Positions 25,924-33,732 of a stretch of 64,000 nt of DNA are shown here, in pieces. The notes beneath the pieces are model-generated. The model was given only the letters and a program-made list of their open reading frames with translations. It was not told the origin of the DNA and made no database searches. Position 1 is the stretch's first letter, and each line of letters opens with the position of its first letter. Location of the stretch: the NCBI GenBank assembly GCA_029262735.1, contig JAJCYY010000090.1, positions 40,116-104,115 on the forward strand. Direction: 5' to 3'. The DNA comes from Chloroflexota bacterium. Its GTDB lineage: Bacteria > Chloroflexota > Dehalococcoidia > Lucifugimonadales > Lucifugimonadaceae. Both the position numbers and the translations under genes were made by a program.

Positions 25924-27411
25924 TCAAGCTGGCGCGGCTACCGGTGCCACATTCCACTTACGTGACATCGCGATCACAAATGGCAGTGCGAGCGCCACTG
26001 AGATAGCCGCGGCGCGGAAGAAGTCTCTGAACACTTCGAGTCCGGCAAGAGTTGTGCTGCGCTCAATCTCATCCTGGACATCGGGATCCAGCGAGAAGGC
26101 CGGCAGGTCAGCAACCAGGTCGATGAATTGCACGGTGCCGAGAGAGGTCATGATCGCAAGCCCTGCCGTCATGCCGACCATCCTGGACACCGTGAGCAGG
26201 GCGCTCGCCGAGCCTCGGGTGTCGGACCGGACGCCGTGAAGCGCCGATTCTGCTATCGGGGCTACGAGCAGCCCGAAGCCCAGACCCGTCAGCGCCAGGT
26301 GAACCGTCAGGACAGGGTCACCGGTGTCGACTTCCCAGCCTGACATGAGCAGGAAGCCACCAACGGTCATGAGCACACCGGCAATGGCGGGCAGCAGCGG
26401 GCCGATTCGCTGGGTGATCAGGCCACCTGCCAAAGCTCCGACTCCGATCGCAATGGTCATGCGAAGCAGTCGTAAGCCGCCTTCGAGCGCGCTTTCCCCG
26501 TAGACGGTCCCGGCCATCAAGGGCACCGCGACCATGCCGATGATTAGCGCGGCTCCCACAAGAAAGTGCGCCGCATTCGCCGTGACGAACCCGGTCAGCC
26601 GGAACAGCACGCGTGGGAAAAGCGGATCTCCCGCGGTGGCGACCCGGCCAACGAGTAGCAGAATTGCACCAACGGCGGCGGCAGTTGTGATGAAGAAGAG
26701 ACCGTCTGGCTCTCCTACGCGGGTGAGTGCGACGGTCAGCAGGCTAAGCGCGGCTGCGAACAGCGTCACGCCCACCATGTCGACACGCACCGGGTTGCGT
26801 CGGCCAGCGGGCAACCTGAATAGCAGGGCAACGACTACGAGCACCATCGGCAGGTTGAGCCAGAACGTCCACTGCCATGAAAGTAGCTCGGTGATCGCTC
26901 CTCCCCACAGCGGACCGATCACGCCACCAGCCTCGGCGCTCGCGCCAACAAGACCGTACGCTATCGCCCGGTGCCGGCGGTCGACCAGTTCCCCGGCCGC
27001 CGCAAGTGACACAGGTATGACGGCACCGCCTCCGACCGCCTGGAAAACCCTGGCGCCGACCATCCAGCTGAACTCCGGTTCACGGTCGAACAGCCAGCCG
27101 GGCAGTTCCGCGCTGATGGCGACGCCGACCGAGCCGAGCGCGAAGACGGCCATGGCAGCGAGGTAGGTATTGCGAAATCCGAATCGATCCGAGATGCGCC
27201 CCATGAGAGGCATGGCGGCCGTGTATCCGATCAGGTAACCGGTGATTACCCACGACGCGCGGTCGAGTTCGCTGGCGGCGACGCGCAGATCGGAGAGGAT
27301 GTCCGGCAGGATCGTGACGACAACCGTCTGGTCGTCTGCCGCAATGAAGACCCCGAAGCAGAGCGGCAGGAAGAGCCAGTACGGCCTGAGTGAAGTGCGA
27401 ATCCGCTGCAT
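25924..27411 (-). CDS. 14-TM MFS exporter, partner of LprG-like lipoprotein (P55/Rv1410-like)
   Basis: DHA2-type major facilitator of 495 aa with about 14 hydrophobic segments. Motif A is MPLMGRISDRFGFRN between TM2 and TM3; the first helix carries VFIAADDQTVVVTILPDI, with the acidic pair typical of proton-coupled exporters. The ATG at 27411 is one base after the TAA of the LppX/LprG-type lipoprotein gene (TAACATG), so both are translated from one message. In mycobacteria the equivalent lprG-Rv1410c (P55) operon moves triacylglycerides and glycolipids to the cell surface; a lipid-export role here is inferred from family and gene order. Confidence 0.85.
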   Translation of the reverse strand: MQRIRTSLRPYWLFLPLCFGVFIAADDQTVVVTILPDILSDLRVAASELDRASWVITGYLIGYTAAMPLMGRISDRFGFRNTYLAAMAVFALGSVGVAISAELPGWLFDREPEFSWMVGARVFQAVGGGAVIPVSLAAAGELVDRRHRAIAYGLVGASAEAGGVIGPLWGGAITELLSWQWTFWLNLPMVLVVVALLFRLPAGRRNPVRVDMVGVTLFAAALSLLTVALTRVGEPDGLFFITTAAAVGAILLLVGRVATAGDPLFPRVLFRLTGFVTANAAHFLVGAALIIGMVAVPLMAGTVYGESALEGGLRLLRMTIAIGVGALAGGLITQRIGPLLPAIAGVLMTVGGFLLMSGWEVDTGDPVLTVHLALTGLGFGLLVAPIAESALHGVRSDTRGSASALLTVSRMVGMTAGLAIMTSLGTVQFIDLVADLPAFSLDPDVQDEIERSTTLAGLEVFRDFFRAAAISVALALPFVIAMSRKWNVAPVAAPA

Positions 27412-27412
27412 G

Positions 27413-28156
27413 TTAGATCGGCGGCTCGATGACCAGGTTGTCTTCGAAGCCAGAGAAGCGGATGAGCCGGACGTAGTTGGCCTGGTCGTCGGGCTGAAGC
27501 CTGCCTGTAAGCCTGGCGCTTGTGAGCAGGAACGAATCTGGCTCAAGAGTCAGTTTGACGTCCAGCAGTTCGCCCGGGAGCACTGTCCCAACGAGCGGGC
27601 GCAGGGCTTCGGACGCTACCTTGCCTTCAAGGACTATCTCGCCGCCAGACGATCCTCCGTTTGCCGGGTAAGCAGGATCGGTGGTTAGCTCGAGCACGTT
27701 GGTCACCAGGCGAACGGGATCAAGGAAGCTGAACGGGCTGTCCTCCGGGGCGACGCTGCTCCAGTTGCCTGTGAGCGGACTGGTCATCCAGGTCTGGCCT
27801 TCGATGACCACGGCATCGACCTTGACGAAGATCCTGCCCAGGTTTGCTTCAGCGCTGACCTTGAGCCGTTCCGGGGCGATAACTGCGCCATCGGCACGAC
27901 GCAGGTCCAGCCCGCCGTCGAGTGATGTTGTTCCTTCCGGGTGAGTGAGCTCGAATTCGAACTGCGGCACACTTGCCATGGCGGCTCGGGCGTTGTCGAG
28001 CGCTTGTTGCGCCGTCAGCGGCTCGGGCGTTGGTATCGGCGTTGTTGTTGGAGCGCCTGACGAGCAGGCGGCAGCGATCAGTGCGACGGCTGAAATCAGA
28101 AAGAGGCCAACAATGTGCGGGCCTCGCCGGGATGTGATCAATGAGTACATCGTCAC
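27413..28156 (-). CDS. LppX/LprA/LprG-family lipoprotein
   Basis: A 247-aa lipoprotein. The signal peptide runs to the lipobox LIAAAC with Cys31, followed by a Pro/Thr linker and the LppX_LprAFG fold: QFEFELTHPEGTTSLDGGLDL, a central W (GNWSSVAPED), FSFLDPVRLVTNVL and a last strand of the type LRLIRFSGFED. The mycobacterial members hold acylated lipids in a hydrophobic cavity. The MFS gene follows after one base. It is annotated from recognisable family pattern; sequence identity was not computed. Confidence 0.85.
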   Translation of the reverse strand: MTMYSLITSRRGPHIVGLFLISAVALIAAACSSGAPTTTPIPTPEPLTAQQALDNARAAMASVPQFEFELTHPEGTTSLDGGLDLRRADGAVIAPERLKVSAEANLGRIFVKVDAVVIEGQTWMTSPLTGNWSSVAPEDSPFSFLDPVRLVTNVLELTTDPAYPANGGSSGGEIVLEGKVASEALRPLVGTVLPGELLDVKLTLEPDSFLLTSARLTGRLQPDDQANYVRLIRFSGFEDNLVIEPPI

Positions 28157-28490
28157 TCAAGATATACGGAGAGCGGAATCAGGTCGAGTGTGGGATCTCC
28201 ACACAGTGTGAAGGGTTCATGTGAACGGGGGCGCATGGTCTCGGTATCCGAGAATCCATGGAATCCGCCGCCCTTCGACAGGCTCAGGATGGCGGGCGAA
28301 CTGGCTGCCTGTGTCATCCCGACCGCGGGGTGCCCGCCTGCCGGGTGCCCCGCGCAAGCGGGCGCCGGGTCTTACCGAACACAAGACTCAGCCTGATCTC
28401 TCAAGCGTCACGCGAGCCACTTCACCGTCCATAAGAGGACGCCTGAGAGATTCTGAGTCGAGTTCAGGATGGCAATCTCGCAATCGGTCT
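28157..28490. repeat. Intergenic region filled by family A repeats
   Basis: A short arm, CCCTTCGACAGGCTCAGGAT, at 28271-28290 is followed by an expanded family A copy at 28313-28473 that begins GTCATCCCGACCGCGGGG and ends TTCTGAGTCGAGTTCAGGAT. Its middle carries an extra nested palindrome around GGGTGCCCGCC and GGGCGCC. No gene was found on either strand. Confidence 0.7.
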
Positions 28491-28646
28491 CTACGGGTCC
28501 GAGCAGTCGCGCATGAACCCGCAGTTTGCACAGCGGAGCTTGCAATGCAGATCCAGCATTACGGTGCCGCATATGTCGCACTCCCACAGCGCCCGAACTG
28601 AAGTCGGAACGGTTTGCGGGGAGAAAATCGGTGCTTCACCGCTCAT
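28491..28646 (-). CDS. Small zinc-ribbon protein (51 aa)
   Basis: ATG at 28646, stop TAG at 28491, below usual ORF cut-offs. The protein has two knuckles, ECDICGTVML and RCANCGFMRD (CxxC...CxxC, 13 residues between), and an additional Cys in the terminal DCSDP, with a C before the second knuckle as well. It closely resembles the second zinc ribbon at 45599. Located downstream of the anti-sigma gene on the same strand with a 133-bp gap. Binding partner unknown; such ribbons often act in transcription or as small metal-binding adaptors. Confidence 0.75.
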   Translation of the reverse strand: MSGEAPIFSPQTVPTSVRALWECDICGTVMLDLHCKLRCANCGFMRDCSDP

Positions 28647-28779
28647 GTTCAGAGTTCTTGCCTGATTGCGGGTTGTGATCGCAGGCGAACTCTACCCTTC
28701 CCCGAACATCGAGGTTTTTAAAAATCGCGTCAGGTCGGCTCTAATGCAGAGTCGAGAGTACGGGAACAACGCCGTCGAA

Positions 28780-29736
28780 CTAGCGCTGACCCTCTGACGC
28801 CGCCATAACTTCAGTTCCCGAGTTTGCTTCCGCGTCGCCGTCCAATCGCTCCAATGTGACGATGGCGCCCTGGTACCTGGCGATGTTGTCCGGCAGGTTG
28901 AACTCAACCCTCGCCATGCCGGCCTCGTTGACCTGGAAGGTAGCAACCGATTCGGGCGCACCGTTGCGGACCAGTGACAGCATGTACTGGTAGCCCTCCG
29001 GTGCAGGAGGGAGACTGGAGACGAGGAAGACGGCCAGGTCGTCGACATTCCTGACTGCAAGCGTACCGTTCGCCTCAGGAGCCTCTGAACTGCCTTCGAG
29101 GTAGTTCGGGACCCTGTATTCCTCATTCTGCGTCACATAGGTCAGCCACTGCTGGTTCTTCACAGCTTCGTTCAGCGCAGCGTTGACGGCAGTGAGCCGG
29201 GCAACCTCGGCGTCCTGCGATGCGAACTGGGCGTTTGTCTCTGCGACGGAGTCACTGAGCTTAGTGACTACAGCCAGTTCCGATTCGACATCGGTTCTCA
29301 ACTGTCCGACCTCAGAGTTCAGGCGTGAGTTCTCGACGCCGAATATCACGGCGATGGCGACTACAGATATGAGCGCCGCCGCCGTCCCTGCATAGGCGAC
29401 GCGTGCCGGTTTGAAGAGCATGCGTAGGATGGGCGTCTTTGGCGGCTCCGCAGAACGAGCGTCCTCTCGGGCAACGTCCATCAGGTGGATATCGCTGTCT
29501 GCCTGTGCGAGGAGCATGCGGCGGACGCGTTCAGAAGGTTCAGCGTCAGGAACGAGATGTACCAGGTTTTCGGCCGCTTCCATGAACCGGCGAAGCTCAT
29601 CTCGTGCTTCCGGTGACGATTCGAGAAGCGCGTCGACCCGCGCCTTCTCATTGGGAGTAAGCGCGTTTAAGGCGTAGCCGGGCAGGTCCCCCCAGGGATC
29701 GGGGAACGTGAAATCGAGACTATACGGATCGGTCAT
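28780..29736 (-). CDS. Membrane anti-sigma factor, RskA-like
   Basis: A 318-aa single-pass membrane protein. The N-terminal cytosolic domain (LPGYALNALTPNEKARVDALLESS) is the anti-sigma domain without the zinc-binding HxxxCxxC of ZAS proteins. One TM helix is at about residues 113-135 (AYAGTAAALISVVAIAVIFGV), then a coiled coil of about 65 residues, then an extracellular RskA domain (LVSSLPPAPEGYQYMLSLVR). The gene overlaps the sigma gene by ATGA. Known relatives release their sigma factor after regulated proteolysis; the signal is unknown here. Confidence 0.88.
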   Translation of the reverse strand: MTDPYSLDFTFPDPWGDLPGYALNALTPNEKARVDALLESSPEARDELRRFMEAAENLVHLVPDAEPSERVRRMLLAQADSDIHLMDVAREDARSAEPPKTPILRMLFKPARVAYAGTAAALISVVAIAVIFGVENSRLNSEVGQLRTDVESELAVVTKLSDSVAETNAQFASQDAEVARLTAVNAALNEAVKNQQWLTYVTQNEEYRVPNYLEGSSEAPEANGTLAVRNVDDLAVFLVSSLPPAPEGYQYMLSLVRNGAPESVATFQVNEAGMARVEFNLPDNIARYQGAIVTLERLDGDAEANSGTEVMAASEGQR

Positions 29737-30314
29737 ACAACTGCACTGATTTCGCTGCGCAGGGCATTTCGCAGCTTCTTGAGGGCAAGGCGCATCCGAG
29801 TCTTAACTGTGCCGAGCGGTTGCCCGGTCTTTGCAGCTATCTCCGCTTGCGTCAGCCCTTTGAAGTAGGAAAGCTCTACTACTTGCCTTTGCTCCGGTGG
29901 GAGGTCCGCCATAGCATCGCGTACTTTGGCGTACTCAGACTGTGCTACGGCATTTTCAAGCGGGGAGATTTCTGACGATTCAATGTGGAGATGGTCATCT
30001 ATGTCGTCATTCTGACGATTTCGGTCACGTCGGCGTTTTCGCAACTCATCAATTGTCCGGTTGTGAGCAATGCTGAACAGCCAGGTGGTGAACTTGCCCT
30101 TTGCAGCGCTATAGCTGCTACCTCTGCGCCACACACTCAGAAACACATCCTGTGTGACCTCTTCAGAACTGACAGGATCGTTGAGAATGCGAGCGGCAAG
30201 GGCGAAGATCCGCCTGCCGTAGCGGTCGTAGAGGTGGGCGAGGGCGTCCCTGTTCCCGCCTGAGATCATCTCAAGCAGGTCAAGATCCGTCTTCTCCTGG
30301 AGATTTGTCGCCAT
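29733..30314 (-). CDS. ECF RNA polymerase sigma factor
   Basis: Sigma-70 family ECF protein of 193 aa from ATG 30314, which has GAGGA seven bases upstream; the frame opens at 30404 but similarity starts here. Region 2 is DALAHLYDRYGRRIFALAAR with the DVFLSVWR motif, and the -10-contact part is KFTTWLFSIAHNRTIDELRKR. Region 4 is LPPEQRQVVELSYFKGLTQ, ending in the helix-turn-helix IAAKTGQPLGTVKTRMR. Coupled with the RskA-like anti-sigma gene, a standard sigK/rskA arrangement; the pair probably regulates its own promoter. Confidence 0.93.
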   Translation of the reverse strand: MATNLQEKTDLDLLEMISGGNRDALAHLYDRYGRRIFALAARILNDPVSSEEVTQDVFLSVWRRGSSYSAAKGKFTTWLFSIAHNRTIDELRKRRRDRNRQNDDIDDHLHIESSEISPLENAVAQSEYAKVRDAMADLPPEQRQVVELSYFKGLTQAEIAAKTGQPLGTVKTRMRLALKKLRNALRSEISAVV

Positions 30315-30467
30315 ATTGCGGTCCTCGGGGTCGTTTTCGGCCTCTTGGAGTCCGCCTTCCGTGCCGGCATGTTCGCTAACGGTCTCTTGCGGTCGTGCTT
30401 GCACCGGTTGCGGTCAACGAATGTTAACTCATTCCCGCGACAGCATCTCCAGACAATGTGAAGAAAT

Positions 30468-31340
30468 CTAGTTGTTCGGCCCGGCTGACGACTGTTTCCG
30501 AGCGAGTTCTTGAAGCTGCGAAAGGGCATCTTTCGCCCGGCGCGTATCCGCTCCGTCCGGGGCGCGGTCGAGAAACTCCGAAAGCGACTCGACGGCGCGA
30601 ATGAAATCTCCAACCTCTGCCTGCAATCTGGCCAGGTCGCTCAGGTTGCGCCAGTTCTGCGGGTCGAGTAGCTGTATCCGCTCGGCCGCTGCCAGCGCAC
30701 GCTTGTAGTCACGTTTCTTGGCGTGGGTGAGTTTGAGATTCGTGAGCAGCCGGCGAAGTGTCGACCGGTTGCCGCAGGCCGGCAGCAGGCGACTGGTGAG
30801 GGCCACAGAGGCAGAGTCAGATGGCCTCCGGCCCCGCATTGCAAGAGCAAGGCACTCCTTGCGTGAAAGCAGGCCCCCGCGGTGGTACGGGTCGACAAAT
30901 ATTTCCTCAGAACCGGAGCCTGTTGCAAGCAGGAAATGGCCGGGCATCCCAATGCCGTGCATCTCAACTCCAACGCGCCTGGCTACTTCGCGGTAGATGA
31001 CTGACAGGGTTATTGGAATACCGAGTCCGCGGTCGAGCACAACGTTTACGTAGCTGTTGCGCGGGTCGTAGTAGTTGCCGCTGTTGCCGCGCAGGTCGGT
31101 AGATTCGAAAAGCACGGAGCGAATAGCATCTAGCCGGTCGTAGAGGTTGGCTTTTTCTGGCAACCGCTCGCTCGCCATGGCAGCAAGCGTGTCGAGCCTG
31201 TCGAAATAGCCCCGGTTATCGAGATCCGGGTACTCCTCGCCCGCTATGAACAGGCAAGCTCCGAATATGTCGATGTCCGCGTCCCGTCGCCGCACTGCCT
31301 GAGTGAAGTTAGCCCTAGCCTGTTCAGCGTGGCTCTCCAT
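30468..31340 (-). CDS. SirB1/transglutaminase-like protein with TPR tail
   Basis: A 290-aa protein from ATG 31340. The core of the Transglut_core2/SirB1 family is visible: NYYDPRNSYVNVVLDRGLGIPITLSVIYREVARRVG, then GIGMPGHFLLA and EIFVDPYHRGGLLS. The Cys-like nucleophile position of transglutaminases is a Ser (PITLSVIY), as in most SirB1 proteins, so enzymatic activity is doubtful. The C-terminal 80 residues form TPR-type helices (YKRALAAAERIQLLDPQN). The role in bacteria is not settled. It lies between the sigma operon and the riboswitch operon and is on the opposite strand from the latter. Confidence 0.85.
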   Translation of the reverse strand: MESHAEQARANFTQAVRRRDADIDIFGACLFIAGEEYPDLDNRGYFDRLDTLAAMASERLPEKANLYDRLDAIRSVLFESTDLRGNSGNYYDPRNSYVNVVLDRGLGIPITLSVIYREVARRVGVEMHGIGMPGHFLLATGSGSEEIFVDPYHRGGLLSRKECLALAMRGRRPSDSASVALTSRLLPACGNRSTLRRLLTNLKLTHAKKRDYKRALAAAERIQLLDPQNWRNLSDLARLQAEVGDFIRAVESLSEFLDRAPDGADTRRAKDALSQLQELARKQSSAGPNN

Positions 31341-31589
31341 GGTGGCTCTCTGGTGAGTGGGACGGATGTAAGGTCGCGCGGACCGTTTGTCAAAACGGTT
31401 TCCGGCCGGTACCAAGCATCGTAACAATGCTCGACTGGTGTAGCAATCTGGGCTGGCCAGAAGACCGGACAGACCGTTTCGTTAGTTGACAGTTCGAAGC
31501 CGTGTTGCAACACTTCCCGTCTGGGTCACTCACTGTGACCGATAACTGGTCCGCTAATTTGTCCGGGGAACAAAACGGAAAATCGAACA

Positions 31590-31684
31590 CGCGGTGGGGA
31601 GCTCGGAACAGCCGGGCTGAGAGGGCGAAAACTACTTCGCCGACCCATGAACCTGAACTGGGTAATTCCAGCGGAGGGACTGCG
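31590..31684 (+). promoter_or_regulatory. TPP riboswitch (THI box)
   Basis: The conserved blocks are present in order: CTGAGA (31617-31622), ACCCATGAACCTGAACTGGG (about 31643-31662), then GTAATTCCAGCGGAGGGA. P1 pairs CGCGGT (31590-31595) with ACTGCG (31679-31684), and GCTCGG pairs with CCGGGC in the P2/P3 arm. Followed by an intrinsic terminator. It controls the thiamine-precursor ABC importer beginning at 31791; TPP should favour termination. Confidence 0.95.
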
Positions 31685-31702
31685 GCAGATCAGCAAATTC
31701 TG

Positions 31703-31733
31703 AACCGCCAGCGAATCCGCATGGCGGTTTTTT
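31703..31733 (+). terminator. Riboswitch-linked intrinsic terminator
   Basis: Stem AACCGCCA (31703-31710) pairs with TGGCGGTT (31722-31729), the loop holds a nested GCG/CGC pair, and a run of six T follows. Located between the TPP aptamer and the ATPase start, as expected for transcriptional OFF control. Confidence 0.9.
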
Positions 31734-31790
31734 CGTTTCCGGTGATTTCGGCTCTCTATCTGAACCGTTTAACGTTCTGCAGGGCTTTCG

Positions 31791-32642
31791 ATGGGCAGTC
31801 ACATGACAGTTGGACCGCACACAGGGGCAATCGAGAATTCGGCTCGTGAGCCGGGCGCGCCCGGTCTGCTTGTTAGCAACGCGACGGTGGGTTACGAGAC
31901 CGGCCGCGGCGAACGGCTGGTGGCTGCGCGCAACGTGAGCGTCGAGGTTGCACAGGGCGAGTTTGCTGCCGTGATCGGTCCGAGCGGTTGTGGCAAGTCG
32001 ACGCTGCTTAACGCGATCGCCGGCCTAATCGAGCCATACGACGGTGTGATATCTATCGGCGGTGACACCCGAGCGACACGCCTGGGAAGCGTGGCGTACA
32101 TGCAGCAGCGAGACCTGCTACTGCCCTGGCGAACGGTGTTGGGTAACGCCCGGCTCGGGCTGGAGCTGGCAGGTGCCGACCGCCGCGCAGCGGACGGGGC
32201 GGCAACCGAGCGAGCAAACGAGTTCGGACTTGGCGATGTGCTCGATTCCCATCCGTGGCAGCTTTCTGGCGGGATGCGCCAGCGCGCAGCATTGCTACGG
32301 GCGACTCTCCCGGAGAGCGGTGTGTTGCTGCTGGACGAGCCGTTTGGCGCACTGGATGCAATCACCCGTAGGCGATTGCAGCACTGGTTGGCGTCTGTGT
32401 TGGACCGGGAACGCCGCGCCGTGCTGCTGGTGACGCACGACGTTGAAGAAGCGTTGCTGCTGGCTGACCGCGTCTACGTGATGTCGCCGGGGCCAGGAAC
32501 GATTGTCGACCGCGTCGACGTGCTCCTTGCGAGGCCACGGAGCGATGAAGTCGTCGTCACACCGGAGTTCGTCGCGCTGAAGTCCCGGCTCATGGCGGCC
32601 CTGGCCGGCCCAGTTGGGGCAGGCGTGGAGGCGGCGCAGTGA
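31791..32642 (+). CDS. thiZ: ABC transporter ATP-binding protein, thiamine precursor uptake
   Basis: Cytosolic ATPase of 283 aa. Walker A is GPSGCGKST, the Q-loop is YMQQRDLLLPW, the signature is LSGGMRQRAAL, Walker B is LLLDEPFGALD and the switch His is VTHDVEEA. The sequence belongs to the nitrate/sulfonate/taurine-type importers (SsuB/TauB/ThiZ). TPP riboswitch control and the ThiY-type binding protein downstream identify the cargo as a thiamine pyrimidine such as N-formyl-aminopyrimidine. ATG 31791 has GCAGGG upstream; ATG 31803 is an alternative. Confidence 0.9.
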   Translation: MGSHMTVGPHTGAIENSAREPGAPGLLVSNATVGYETGRGERLVAARNVSVEVAQGEFAAVIGPSGCGKSTLLNAIAGLIEPYDGVISIGGDTRATRLGSVAYMQQRDLLLPWRTVLGNARLGLELAGADRRAADGAATERANEFGLGDVLDSHPWQLSGGMRQRAALLRATLPESGVLLLDEPFGALDAITRRRLQHWLASVLDRERRAVLLVTHDVEEALLLADRVYVMSPGPGTIVDRVDVLLARPRSDEVVVTPEFVALKSRLMAALAGPVGAGVEAAQ

Positions 32643-33451
32643 CTTTATTCGGCGTGAGAGAGGCAAGAAACAGGTCGACCGAGCTTGCAGGCGAGCTTGG
32701 CGGCTGGCTACCGGCGGCTGGGTTGACTCTTGCGCTTGTTGGCCTGTGGGAGCTGCTGGCTCATGTGCTGGATGTGCAGCCGTGGTTGCTGCCTGCGCCA
32801 AGCGCAATTGCGGAAGAGCTTGTCGATTCGTTTTCGCTGCACATGGAGCACGCCAGGATCACGTTGCAGGAGATTGCGATCGGTTTTGCACTCGCTGCGC
32901 TGCTCGGTTCAGCGCTCGCCGCAGCGATTTCGTGGTCCCGGATCATCGAAAGGTCACTGTATCCAATCGTCATCGCATCGCAGACCATCCCGATCATCAC
33001 GCTCGCGCCTTTGCTGCTCGTATGGGTCGGACCGGAGATGACGTCGAAAGTGATAGTGGTGGTCCTGATCTCGTTCTTCCCGGTCGTGGTCAGCCTGGTG
33101 GACGGGCTGCGTTCAGCGGATGTGGAGATGGCGAACATGATGCGGACGCTCGGTGCGAGCAGGATGCAGCTACTGGTCAAGCTAAGGCTGCCTGCGGCAC
33201 TGCCGTACCTGTTCTCAGGGCTGAAGGTGGCGGCGGTGACCTCTGTCATTGGAGCGGTGGTCGGAGAGTGGGTCGGTGGCCGCGGTGGACTTGGATGGCT
33301 GATGAAGGTGTCTGGGCCGCAGTTCAGGACTGATCGTGTCTTCGCAGCGATCTTCGTCCTATCGGTGGCGGCGGTGCTGCTATTCGCGCTGGTTGTAGTG
33401 TCGGAGAGATGGGCGCTCAGGCATCACGGTCCAAGGGCTGGCTCGGGATGA
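32639..33451 (+). CDS. thiX: ABC transporter permease, thiamine precursor uptake
   Basis: Permease of 270 aa with about six TM helices of the BPD_transp_1 type. The cytosolic EAA loop is seen as MMRTLGASRMQLLVKLRLPAALPYLFSGLK. Its GTG start overlaps the ATPase stop by four bases (GTGA), so the two are coupled. Relatives are SsuC, TauC and ThiX; the riboswitch assigns it to thiamine-precursor import. Confidence 0.9.
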   Translation: MTLFGVREARNRSTELAGELGGWLPAAGLTLALVGLWELLAHVLDVQPWLLPAPSAIAEELVDSFSLHMEHARITLQEIAIGFALAALLGSALAAAISWSRIIERSLYPIVIASQTIPIITLAPLLLVWVGPEMTSKVIVVVLISFFPVVVSLVDGLRSADVEMANMMRTLGASRMQLLVKLRLPAALPYLFSGLKVAAVTSVIGAVVGEWVGGRGGLGWLMKVSGPQFRTDRVFAAIFVLSVAAVLLFALVVVSERWALRHHGPRAGSG

Positions 33452-33533
33452 GACACCGTTCGACAAGCTCAAGATGGCGATCTTCCTTCTCCCAGCAGGA
33501 GAAGTTGCGGGATGAGGGAGAGGTTTTGGCTGT

Positions 33534-33634
33534 GTCATCCCGCGGGAAGCAAAGGATCTTGCTGATCACATGAGGACGCCTGAGAGATTCTGAATCAATC
33601 CGTTCGGCGTCGCTCGGGACAGGTACAGAATGAC
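33534..33634 (+). repeat. Family A repeat inside the thi operon
   Basis: Starts GTCATCCCGCGGG, contains CGCCTGAGAGATTCTGAATCA and ends ACAGAATGAC. It occupies the 281-bp gap between permease and binding-protein genes, with a partial copy (ACCGTTCGACAAGCTCAAGA) at its left. The RNA hairpins could lower or uncouple downstream expression or stabilise the upstream message. Confidence 0.75.
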
Positions 33635-33732
33635 AAATCGAAAACTTCTCCATCACCTCAATCCGCTCTGAGGGAGAGGAGAGCAGGCAGCGTTGGATGA
33701 AGAGAAATAGACGGTTCGAGGAGACGATGTAG

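Noticed and set aside
28221..28601. Plus-strand frame of 126 codons
   Set aside because: It spans the family A repeat and then the antisense of the zinc-ribbon gene; no start or family support.
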